Positions 54,128-64,000 of a DNA stretch of 64,000 nt are shown here, in pieces. The stretch spans positions 806,001-870,000 of the forward strand of contig JAEUWY010000016.1 in NCBI GenBank assembly GCA_022059125.1, read 5' to 3'. How positions within the stretch are numbered: the first letter of the stretch is position 1; each line of letters starts with the position of its first letter. The translations under genes were made by a program, and so were the position numbers. The notes under the pieces were generated by a model. The model worked only from the letters and a program-made list of their open reading frames with translations. It made no database searches and had not been told where the DNA came from. This DNA comes from Corynespora cassiicola. Its lineage: Eukaryota; Ascomycota; Dothideomycetes; Pleosporales; Corynesporascaceae.

Positions 54128-56147
54128 CTACTCAAACACGAACCTCTCTTCTCCCCGTATAGCCAGCCGAATGGGGATCGTAGCTCCTCGTAGCTGCAAT
54201 GTGATGATGCTGCCCAAATCACTGCCGAGCAGCTTCTGTGCTCTACTAGCCGCCTTTTGCCATACTTCTTTCCGCTCTTTCCCGCCCTTTGGCATCCGCT
54301 CAATCTCCTCGTCGCTCGCATACTCGTCCACAGCGAGCTCAACGCTGTACTGCGAAAACAATACGGCAAGGAACGCCAGAATTTCGACCTGGGCGAACCT
54401 CCGCCCGATGCAGGACCGGTAGCCGTCGCTGAAGGGAATGTACGCACCCTTGACTGGCTTGAAGAGCTGAGAGGACGTATCCTCGCCAGAAGGCCCGCGC
54501 AGATCTTCGTCGTCGTAGTTAATGTCCACAAATGAATCAGACAGTTTGGCGTCGGTGAGCCACCGTTCTGGCCTAAATCTGTCGGCGTCGCGCACTCCAT
54601 CCACGACTTCCTCGCCAGGGGGTGCGGGCCAATATTTTGGGTTACGGTGTATGGCGGCAGAAAGCGAGACGTTGCAATCTCCGGGAATGGTGTATTGCTG
54701 GCCGCCCATTGACAGCTGCTGAGGTCGCCCGGGTGCCGTTGATTTTGGAATGTTGATAATGGGTTGAAGCAGGCGCAGAGTCTCGTTCATGACCGCAGCA
54801 GCCATGCCGTTGAAGAGTTTTGGGAATTCTTCTTCGTACTTCCACTCAGCGAATGGCTTGCCTTGGAGTGTCTTGTCAATGTCTTCCTGTAGGCGTTTTT
54901 GGGACTGCCAGTTCATGGCGAGGAATAGCAGAGCAAAGTGAATGGCATTGGCGGTGGTTTCGTGTCCTGCAAGCATGATGACGAATGCGTTGCCCAAGAG
55001 GTCGCTCTTGAGAACGTCCTTTTGCTTTTCGTCGAAAATGTTGCTCTTCTTGATGAGTGTTGCAAACAGGTCCATGCCCCCTGTGCTCTGGCCAGTTGCA
55101 ACCTCTGCCTTCTTGATGTCGAACAGTTCATTCATGTACTTTCCCCACTCTTTGATGGCCGTTCCAACGGTCCGATGTATTCTGAATGGTGATTTTACTG
55201 TACATCATTTCAGTAACGTTCCAAGACCGGCGTAGACGGAGCAGATCAGAACCACTTACGCAAGATGTTGACTGGCATCAGCTGTGACCACATGAAATTA
55301 TGAAGGAGTTCACTGAGAGCCTGACGGTAGTCCATCTCGTGGCCCTCGGGCACCTTGGAGCCGACAAACAGAGAATTGACCTCATCACTCTGCTGCTCTT
55401 CAGGCTGGTTCTCCTCCTCGTGGGGCCAGACCACGCGGACATCGAAGCCAGCACGGCTGATGATGTACAATGCAAACCGCATCGTGTCCGTGGCCGGATC
55501 TTGTATGGTCTTGTTGCCTCGGCCATCGAAGCCGGCCCACAGCCTTAGGAGTGACTGGGTATGGTAGACGGACTCATCAAACACCAATTCATTGTTCTTC
55601 TCACCAAAGCTGGGGGCTGTGAGTTTACGATGCTTGCGCCAGTCTTGACCTTCGGTGGACACCAAGCTCTTCCCATAGATGTCCAAGCCCTTGTACATGT
55701 CAAGAGGCTTGGGGAAGTCATTGCGGCGCGTGGTAATCTGGGTAATGGCTTCGGCATCCGCGACAAAGCAGTGTATCTTCCCTGGAGATACGGCTAGGAA
55801 CACGTCGCCGCCTACTTGCTCAAAGGGCCTATATCCGAAGCGGTATGCCCATTCTGGATCGAGCAAACTACGAGGCCCGTCGGTCAATTTCACGATTAGG
55901 TTTCTCGGACGGTCGGGAACACGTACTCTACCCACACACCCTCGAAGTAGGGCAGCTTGCGCAGTAGTGGAAGCCAAATCTGGTACGTTGCCAACCACAA
56001 GACTGCATATATATTCCAGGGATGTATCACATAGGGTAATCCGGAAGTTCTGGCCAGAGAGAGATTACGCAGCAGGGTGCGATACTGGGAATAGAGGTGG
56101 TACACGAGCACGGCGGCGGCAGCACCCAGCAGCAATAGGACCGACAT
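54128..56147 (-). CDS. Cytochrome P450 monooxygenase (second, unrelated family)
   Basis: Three exons, 56147-55927, 55867-55260 and 55197-54128, give 632 residues, long for a P450. The N-terminal anchor MSVLLLLGAAAAVLVYHLYSQY is followed by an unusual further hydrophobic stretch (HPWNIYAVLWLATYQIWLPLL). The core has the C-helix WRKHRKLTAPSF, I-helix AGHETTANA, K-helix ETLRLLQP and heme loop FSDGYRSCIGRRF with ligand Cys539. The first intron uses the donor GTACGT to give VWVD-LLDPEWAYRFGYR; other GT choices lose the frame. An acidic insertion (HEEENQPEEQQSDE) precedes the F-helix region. The family resembles broad fungal P450s with the FPKPLDMY signature; the substrate is unknown. It has little similarity to the P450 at 13.3 kb, so they are not recent duplicates. 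Confidence 0.9.
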
Positions 56148-57694
56148 GGCTGCCGTATCGTAAATGGGCGGCGAGTGCTCAAGTGAGGTCAAGGATGCTC
56201 GGAAATGACTCCACGCCACCCCGCGCATACGAACACGACGAGAGGGAGAGAAAGAGGGAGGGCTTTTGTGCGAGCGGACGAGCCTGGGGAAGAGGAGACG
56301 TTGGTGTTGTGACTTGTGACGACACGACAACCAAGGGACTCCGTTCTTGCCTCAGCGGCGTTTGAGATTGGCCACTGAGCGTCTCGGTAGCGACGCGCTA
56401 TACACAAGTGACATTGTCTGCAGTCGGCCAGGCGCCGCTGGATGAGCTCGCGATGCTGTCGACAATGGCATTGGCACTCCACGATGCAGGCGTTTGCCAT
56501 GTTGGTGGAGGATGCGCATCCGCGCACCGAGAGCCATGGCGGCGGTGTTGAGATTCGAGATGAGGTCCACAAAAGGCTGGCTCGGATGCCCCTTGGGGCC
56601 TAGCGGCAACAGGGCGAGCTGGCCGCTTGGCACCGTCGCACGTCTTTCTCCACAGCTTCAACGGCGCTGGCCGGCGCTGGCCATGTATGCCTCGCAGCTC
56701 GGCCCTATGTCTCCGTCTCGCCCCAGGTGCTCCGAGCCGACTTCGTCAGGCGCTGGTCCTCTCAGGCGCAGGCGGCCACGCCGGGCGCCGCCACAATGGC
56801 CTGAGGGAGCAAGCTGGTCCGTCGGTGCAGTCGATGCAGTCGGTGCAGTCGCTGGGAGGCGCGTCTAGCATCCATGCGATAGCGAAAGCGAGCTGGAAAG
56901 GGAGGAAGCCAAGGTGTTGTCGTGATGACTACGATTACACGTCCAACCTTCGGGCCCTGGCGAGCACTCCCGCACCACCACCACATCCGGTATGCCGTCC
57001 CACCCTGCCCTGCCTGCCTGCGCACCGGCAGTATTCGCGGCCAGTTGCACTCCCTTGCTATTTTCTGCAGCCCTCCTCACACAGCCATATCTCTTCTGTC
57101 CCGCCTTCGTCCGCAACTCGGATGCCATCATTAACCTAGAAGAGTCCCAAGCCGCCGTGCTCGACGACTAGGGCCAAAGTCTGCTTGCTTGGGTGCAGGG
57201 GAGGGCCTCGATGATTCCTTCACCTAGACAGCCTCGTTTTTGCGTGCCGCCATTGGATCGCAGCCAGGCCCGAGGGCAGCTCGTCCTCGCCCCATTATGA
57301 TGCTGTGTGCCGTCACAATCGGCTCGACGGTCGCGCGGAGGAGCTGGCCATGACGACCGACTTGGACGCGGAACGTTTCTGGAAGGTCAAGGAGGGCGGC
57401 AGAGCGACCCTTGGATCAGTTTAGTCGGTTTTCGCGAGCGCCCCAATCCCGCATGGCCTCGCCGTGATCCACGTGGACAGTTTCTCTCTCATGGTGAAGC
57501 AGCCAGGGGCCGACTACGACGGCAAGGTGACTTGCTGCTCGGGCTGCCATAGGCCCATCTGGAGCAGTCGGTCCTTCGGAAATATTGTCAATGAAGGGCA
57601 GAAAGGCGATGATTCGCGCCTGGGAGCAGCCTCACCGCTCCTAACGAAATGCTTCTTGCCTCGCCTTGGTTGGGTAAGCGGAGGCGCGGAGGCC

Positions 57695-57726
57695 GGCGGG
57701 CTGGCGGGCTGGCGGGCTGGCGGGCT
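57695..57726 (+). repeat. Tandem repeat, 8-bp unit GGCGGGCT x4
   Basis: Four exact head-to-tail copies of GGCGGGCT in non-coding DNA. Confidence 0.9.
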
Positions 57727-59000
57727 GTAATTTGAGATGGGCGTGGCTTATTAAGGGTTTTGATACTGGGACCTGCTTAGTACCATGGTCAGGTACGCCG
57801 GCTACTGGTTTGGTGCAGTCCCCTCGTGGCAGCTGACCTCTGCTCACCGGCATTTGGCACGTCGCTGCCCCGTGCAGCGCCGTAGTCGTGCGATTTGGGA
57901 ATGGCAGAGGGCTGCTCAGAGGCAGGCGGCAGGCTCCAGGGCTCGAGGCTACCCCGGCTCGGCTGCAGAATGGCATGCTTGTGGACGTTGCACGCGAACC
58001 GCCATGTACCAGCTACATGACAGCCAGCTCGCGAGGCCATCTCTGCCCTCAGACACGGCACTCCCTTGACTCGCCCTGGCCCTGGCGGCCCTGGCGGCCC
58101 TGACGACATTGGGGCGGCCGCTACGAGGGTGCCAGAGCGCGGCTAGAAAGAAAAAGTGGACTGATGCTCTGGCTTGCTCGACGGGCTCGACAGGCCAGAC
58201 AGGCGCCAGACAGGCCAGGCGGCGCGCGACGAGCACACCAGAAGGGGTGCGCACAGGAAGCAGCGAGCTCGGCGATATTCCGGGGGGAGATCCCAGAGGC
58301 ATACACGAGAGAGGGCAGCGGGCGTTGGATCGCCATTGGCATCACGGGCAAGCAAATTATCCACGGACGAAGCCTATCCAGGGCGCAGAGCCCAACCGTG
58401 CTGATCTTGGGCAGCGTGCTCGCGAGATGCGGGTGCTCTGGCGCGCTTCGGCGGCTGTGATTGCGACGAGGTGCGCAGCGGGCGGGCGCTGAGTCGTCTC
58501 GTCTCGTCTTGTCCTGTCTGGTTTGGTCTCAGGCGGGAGCAGCAGCAGCAGCAGCCCGGCAGTCTGCTTTGATTGAGAGCAGCGCAAGGTAGCAGCACTA
58601 GGGGCATGGGCAGCGGTGCGATGGGCGGCGGATAGCATCGGAGGCCCGACGATTCACGATGCGGTCTGCAGACGGGCGCCGGCGGACCAGTGGCAGAGCA
58701 GCAGGCTGGGCGGTGGGCGGTGGGCGGCGCGCATCACTTTCCACGAGGTCTTCTCGAAGACTTGGTGTCGGACCCGCAAGGTGCCAGGTGCCTCTGGAGC
58801 TAACACCAAGGGGAGCGAGGTGGGGCGCGCCTCCAGACCGTAACTTCAGTTTCATGCACTGGCAATCTCTGCTCTGGCGGCCAGGGTGACGAGGGGTGCT
58901 TGGTGCCCAGACGCGCCGCTGAGTCGCCGGGGTGGGCGCTGGGGCTGGGAATTATCCGAGGCGTGATTGCGATGGCAGCCGTGTTTGTGATGGACGATGG

Positions 59001-59028
59001 ATGGCGGATGGCGGATGGCGGATGGCGG
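59001..59028 (+). repeat. Tandem repeat, 7-bp unit ATGGCGG x4
   Basis: Four exact copies of ATGGCGG, continuing into degenerate GCGG words. Confidence 0.9.
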
Positions 59029-59346
59029 GCGGCGGTTGGCGGAGGAGCGCGCGCTGCCATGGCCAGACGCGCAGCGCGACGAGGGCGCGAGGGCGCGAGG
59101 GCAGAAGGGCCGTTGGCAGGCTTGATGCTTGCAGTGGGGAGCGGAGGAGCGGTGGCCGGCGACGCTCCCGAGGCGCGGCGGCGCGACGGCTGCGAGAGGG
59201 CAGAGGGCAGCGGGCAGAGGGCAAGCGCAGGGCCTGCGATGCTCTGGAGGCCGTCGTCGTGGGCGAGGGTTTGGATGGCGGCCGCAGCGCCGCAGTGAGC
59301 CCGCCGCCCGCCGCGACGGCGACGGCCATGGCCACGGCAGTGAATT

Positions 59347-59373
59347 GGCCTGGCTGGCCTGGCTGGCCTGGCT
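59347..59373 (+). repeat. Tandem repeat, 9-bp unit GGCCTGGCT x3
   Basis: Three exact copies of GGCCTGGCT followed by GGCC; similar TCCTGGCC words recur near 59535-59570. Confidence 0.85.
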
Positions 59374-60666
59374 GGCCGCGCAGCCTGCACAGCGCGCACA
59401 GCTGGCCGCGCGCTGCCCGCGCCTCGCTTTTTTTTTCCAGGGCTCCGGGACTGGGTTCTGGAGGCTTGCGAGCGGGCCCCTGATCCCTGCCGCCGCCCTC
59501 GCTGCCCCCAAGCGAGGCCGGCCGGGGGCCTGTCCTGGTCCGTCCTGGCCTGTCCTGGCCGGTCCTGGCCCGCCGCGGCCGCTGAGTCGCGCGCTGCCCA
59601 CTTACTCGCCCGGCGAGCGCAGCAGCGCAGCACCACCACCACCACCGCCAGCAGGCCCGCAGCCCAGCAGGCCAGCAGCCCAGTAGCCCTCCAGCGCAGC
59701 CAGTCAGCCAGTGCTCTGCGTCCCCCCCCCCCGCCCGCTGCGCAGGTGCGGCGGCCCCCTCCTCGCCCCGTCCCAGGCCCGCCCAGCGCTCCAGCGCTCC
59801 AGCGCCCGTCACGCCTGTCCACCCGGCCTGTCTCGTCTGGTGCTCGTCTGGTCCACGCGTATCCAGCGCGCTGCAAACCTCCACCTCCCTCCTCCGCTTC
59901 CTCTCTACTGCCCGCCTGCCACCCCCAGCGCGCGCTGCCCAAAGCTGCCCTGGCTCGGCTCAACTCTCTCGCATCCTGCCGTCTTTGCCTGCCCCCGTCG
60001 CCCCCCAAGCTCCCCGTCCTGCCCTGTCCGCTGCGGCCCTCGAGCCCTCCGCCGCCTCTGATTGCCTCCCTGGCCCTCTCGTTCGTGGGCACGGCCCGGC
60101 CGACTGCGCGCCACTCCTCTGCCCGGCCAGCACCAAACGTCGACGCATAGACTCGCAGTCTCAGCGCCCTCCACGGCTCGCCCTCGCGCCCTCGCTAATA
60201 TCGAGATCTGGCAGCGCTGGCCTCTTGCCTGCTTCCAGTAGCTGTCTCCGGCTCCATGGTAAGGTCGCACTCAAGCCTGGGTCTCCCTCGCGCGGCTTGA
60301 CTGAGCTTCCCGCCCCTCTGCATCCCACCCAGCTCTGCCCTACGGATCCCTCTGCCCACTGCTCTGCGCCTGCTGCCCTGCGACGCTTGTCAAACTCTTC
60401 CCTCCCCCCCCCCTTCCCTTCCCCCCCAGTGATGACGCGGATTGGCCCGTCGAGTCCGCAACACATCTCCGCCCAAACCCACCGCTGACGTGCTGGTGAA
60501 TTGCGCCCACTGTCATTGCTCTCGCTGCCGAGGCCCCTCCACCCCGTCACTCCTCCGAGCGCGGTGCTGGGCGCAAGCCGTTTGGTCCTGCGAGCCTCCC
60601 GTAGTAATATAGCTCAAGTGGATTATCGCAGCCGCATGGCCTGAGCGGAACCCGTCTGATATAAGG

Positions 60667-63600
60667 ATGGAGGGCGGTGATCCGGACGCGCACACGCAGA
60701 AGAGGCCCCGTTTGGACTCGGTCAATCCAGTGTATAACGGCCTTCCACATCCTCCGCACCCGCCTCAAACCCAATCCAACCGAAACTCATCACATCCCAC
60801 TTCCGTCACGTCGGTCCAGGCCTCGTCTCCTCCACCGGCCCGTCACTACCCTCCTCCCCACAACCTGCCTCCTCCCTCCCAACCGTATCCACCTCAACCT
60901 CACCACCCGGGCCACCAAGGGCACCACAGTCACCAGCCTCACCTAGCTCACCCAGCTCACTCAGCGCACCAGGCTCCTCCTCCCCATCCTCCTCCCGGCT
61001 CCCAAGGTCCTCCTCCACCGCCTCCAGGTCCCCAGGCCCAACCTCACTACCCGCCGGGCCCACCGCAACCCTCACCGTCTATTCCAGCCTCCGACATCCG
61101 AGCCTACTCTGACCCAAGGAACATCCCGTCGCCCAGTCAGCGCACTCATGGCGTCAACGGCTCGGTGACGACCCTCGCCGCCAGATCCACCACCATCCCT
61201 CAGGACAACATCTCCACCTACCGTCCGCCGCCGCACACTCCGCAGGCCACCTCCGCTCCGGAGCCCCATAGCTCCAGGTCCACCAGCGTCAGCCTCGACT
61301 CCAAACCTCCTCCTCCTCCACCTCAAGGCATGGAGCATGGCGCCCCTCCTGGCCCATGGTCAATGAACCCGGAGCAGCACCGTCACCACAGCAATGGGAG
61401 CATGTCCAACGGCTACTCCCACCAGGCCATCAGCCCCCCCAACCCCAACGAGCAGCCCTTCCACCCGCCGCCCATGGGCCAGGGGCAGGCTCCCTATGGA
61501 CAGCCCGTGGGCGCCTACACGCCGGGGCCCTACATGAACCAGGCCGCCTTCGGCCAGGCTGCTCAGATACGGAGGAAGCAGGTGCGGGCCACCCAGGCCT
61601 GCAACAACTGCCGCTCGCGCAAGCAAAAGTGCGACGAGGCACGCCCGTGCCAGTTCTGCCGGGAGAACAATTTTGACTGCCAGTACAAAGATGTCCCGCC
61701 TCCAAAGTGCGTCGTTCCAATTTGGTCTCTTGCCCCCCTGCTAATGTGATAACCCCAGGCAAGACAGGAGCATGATGCAGCTACAGGACAGCGTCAACAG
61801 CATCTCCGACACGCTCAAGAGCTTCGTCGAGGGCTTCAACACGTGGAAGCACAGCGTCGAGAGCCGCCTCCCTCCCTCAAAAGGCGGTGAGGTCATGCAA
61901 ATCGCGTCCAACCACGCCTCGCCCGAACAGAGTTTCGGTGTGCGTGGCTCCATGAGCGAGCAGAGCGGTTCGCGAATGCCTACTCCGGTGCAGGGCCGAG
62001 CCCAAATTAGACGGGTCAACAGCATGAAGACGGAGTCGCCAGTGGTCCCTCACTCAAACATTAGCCCAATTCCACCGCACGCGTCCACCCCCATCAAACA
62101 GGAGTCCATCTTGGTTCCTCAGCAGCCAGCCACTCCCGCCGAGAGCGTCCGGACCGACCACACGCAGCCGGTCGGCGACCCGTCCAAGGACAAGAGCGGC
62201 CTCCAGAGCGATCACACCACGCCAGCCCACCAGCTGCTGGAAGAATGGCCCTCGATGAAGACCTTTTACGAGAATCTGCCCGCGTGGCGAAATCTCGCAG
62301 AGAGAGGCCACAAGATCACAGACTATCCCATGGTCTTCGAGCAGGATCGCGGGCTCATTCGCGTCTGGGGCATCGGAGAGGGGCAGGACGCCAACGACGG
62401 CGCTCAGGGTCCGTCAAGCCCTGAGAGCAACGATTCGGATGCCTCCTCGCCAGCGCCCGTTAGGGAAGGCATTTGGGGCTACCCACCCGCCGATCACTCC
62501 AGCCCAAGCACTTTGGGCGGCGATGCCACTCCCCACTCGAGGGAGACGGTCGGCGGACTGGGCCCTGACGGCAAGCCAAATTTCCAGTCGGTGACGCTGT
62601 GGCGACTGCACTCCTCGTATATGCAGCATATCCACAGTCTCCACCCCTTCCTGAACCCCAGCAAGCTGCGCAAGATGATCTCCGAGTTCAGCGCCGTCTA
62701 CAGTCCCGACTTCAAGGGCAAGACGGCAGCTTCGCCTGGATCCGCCGTGCCGGGCTACCTCAACGCTGGTGTGAAGCGAAAGCGATCGTCTAGCGCGTTT
62801 GGCGACCACTACACGCCCGTACAGGACCCCTCGGTGAACGGCATAGAGCGATCCCTTCGCAACGCCATCGTACTCTTGGTACTGGCGCTGGGCAAGGTCT
62901 GCGAATACGAGGAGCCGCTGCCTGCTCCGCAGAGCGAACGGGGCCTCACTTCGGATGGATCTTGGGGCTTCACCCGTGGGTCGCCGCACTCGGCCAACAA
63001 CAGCTTCAGCGAGGAGATGGAGACGCCTCAGCGGAACATTGACATCATCCCTGGCATGGCCTACTATTCCTACGCGACGGACATCTTGGGCAACCAGCAG
63101 GGAGGAAACACAGTCGCCCATGCTCAAGCAATGCTCTTGGCAGCACTGTATCTGGGACAGTTTGCCAGGGCCTTGGAGAGCTGGAGCTGGATTAACAACG
63201 CCTGCCGGATCAGCCTGGTCCTGATCAAAGCGTAAGGTTTCAATCCGCACATTAATCGCGCTCACTAACACGGATCCTCAGGGATATGGACAAGATCGAA
63301 CGCAAGATCTACTTTGATGCGGCCCACCCTGTCCCTCAGTTTACCGAGAAGGAGAACTACCGACTCAACCTTGTAAAATGCGTTTACTGGACGTGTTTGC
63401 AATTGGAAACGTACGAAAAAAAAAACACGGCCCCAACCACAACCTCTGCACATGCTGACCTTTTCACCCCAGGGACATTCTTGCCGAAATGAGCACGCTG
63501 CCTCCGACCGAAATCTCAAAATACCAAGACCGGATCTCGTATCCGTCTGGCGTCTTTGAGAAATTCCCAACGAACCCTGATGCAATGACATATAATGAAA

Positions 63601-64000
63601 ACTCCGAACACGATAAGACGATGTGGATTTATTCTAGTCATATCCATTTGCGCGTCATTTTGAACGAGGCGCATAATACCCTGTATGGTGCCAGTACGTA
63701 CAGAAGCACGCACCCCCCCTCCAGCTCGGCTTGCGCGACTAACCGAGAACAGCTGGCCGCAAGAGGTCGCCAAACTTCGACACGACTAATGTCAAGGAGG
63801 TGGCAAGCACCGCGCGCTTCCACGCCGACATACTCCTCAGCTGGAGGCGACTTCTGCCGCAGGAACTTTCTTGGGATGACGGGGACCCTCCGTCCACCGA
63901 CATCCACATTGCGCGACTACGCGCAAAGTACTACGGAGGCCATTACATGATCCTCCGACCGTTCCTGCACATTGCGGTTCACGACATTCCGCTTCCGCCG
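60667..64000 (+). CDS. Zn2Cys6 transcription factor with fungal-specific domain (3' end outside window)
   Basis: Five exons in view, 60667-61706, 61759-63231, 63282-63410, 63473-63693 and 63753 onward, give at least 1037 residues. The first 300 residues are Pro/His/Gln-rich and disordered. The binuclear zinc cluster C-x2-C-x6-C-x5-C-x2-C-x6-C spans Cys312 to Cys338 (ACNNCRSRKQKCDEARPCQF and on), preceded by basic RRKQVRATQ. It is followed by a short heptad-like linker (MMQLQDSVNSISDTLKSF) suited to dimerisation, a Ser/Pro-rich stretch, and the fungal transcription-factor middle region from about residue 640 (HSSYMQHIHSLHPFLNP, MAYYSYATDILGNQQGG, then ALYLGQFARALESW). Introns are 50-62 nt. The placement of the zinc cluster so far from the N-terminus is unusual for the class. 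Target genes unknown. Confidence 0.9.

Larger units (their letters stand above)
56148..60666. other. 4.5-kb GC-rich, repeat-laden region upstream of a transcription factor gene
   Basis: From about 56.4 kb to the ATG at 60667 the DNA is markedly GC-rich with many micro-tandem arrays (listed separately) and poly-pyrimidine tracts near 60390-60430. Long frames on both strands (for example 430 codons at 58800-60092 minus) are compositional; they show only Ala/Arg/Pro/Gly-rich translations without domains. It probably contains a long promoter and 5' leader of the Zn2Cys6 gene, plus the promoter of the P450 at the left end. Confidence 0.5.

Noticed and set aside
58800..60092. Minus-strand 430-codon frame and overlapping frames in the GC-rich region
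   Set aside because: Translations are low-complexity (Ala/Arg/Gly/Pro) in every frame; no domain, start context or intron structure.

Overview
The window is nuclear DNA of a filamentous ascomycete (Pezizomycotina). The genes carry short introns (45-99 nt) with GT-AG borders and CTAAC/CTAAT-like branch sites, and many families are typical of that group: DUF3176, BYS1-like, DUF6536, fungal rhodopsin-domain, Zn2Cys6 and CYP families. A dothideomycete is my guess, but nothing seen here proves it. Exons and introns below were worked out by hand from reading frame, splice borders and protein-family fit.

Left part (1-16 kb), accessory in character: a DUF3176 membrane protein (-); a secreted precursor with 17 near-identical heptapeptides, GVSRFNG, framed by Kex2-type sites (-), the most interesting gene here; a secreted cysteine-rich DUF7029/DUF7223-type protein with two apparent one-base frame breaks (-); and a cytochrome P450 (+). 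Long gene-poor stretches separate them.

Middle (16-39 kb): a seven-helix rhodopsin-domain protein (+), NAA30 acetyltransferase (-) divergent from a phospholipid:diacylglycerol acyltransferase (+), then about 4 kb of AT-rich gene-free DNA with a HET-like scrap and a stacked-hairpin locus. Next come two tandem BYS1-like secreted paralogs (-), a DHA2-type MFS transporter (-), a DUF6536 membrane protein (-), a Tourist-like inverted-repeat element, a GAL80-like oxidoreductase-fold protein (-) and a secreted cupin (-).

Right part (40-64 kb), largely conserved core genes: an acidic protein of unknown function (-) divergent from coatomer alpha (+, with a 9-nt microexon and a GC-AG intron), cytosolic tyrosyl-tRNA synthetase (+), UDP-glucose:glycoprotein glucosyltransferase (-) and a second P450 (-). 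After a 4.5-kb GC-rich repeat-laden stretch comes a Zn2Cys6 transcription factor (+) that runs off the right edge.

COPI coatomer, UGGT and PDAT all act in the early secretory pathway or ER, but as housekeeping genes. I see no coherent biosynthetic cluster: the repeat-peptide precursor has no DUF3328 (UstY-like) tailoring gene within the window, so its modification, if any, must be encoded elsewhere. No tRNA, rRNA or CRISPR was found.
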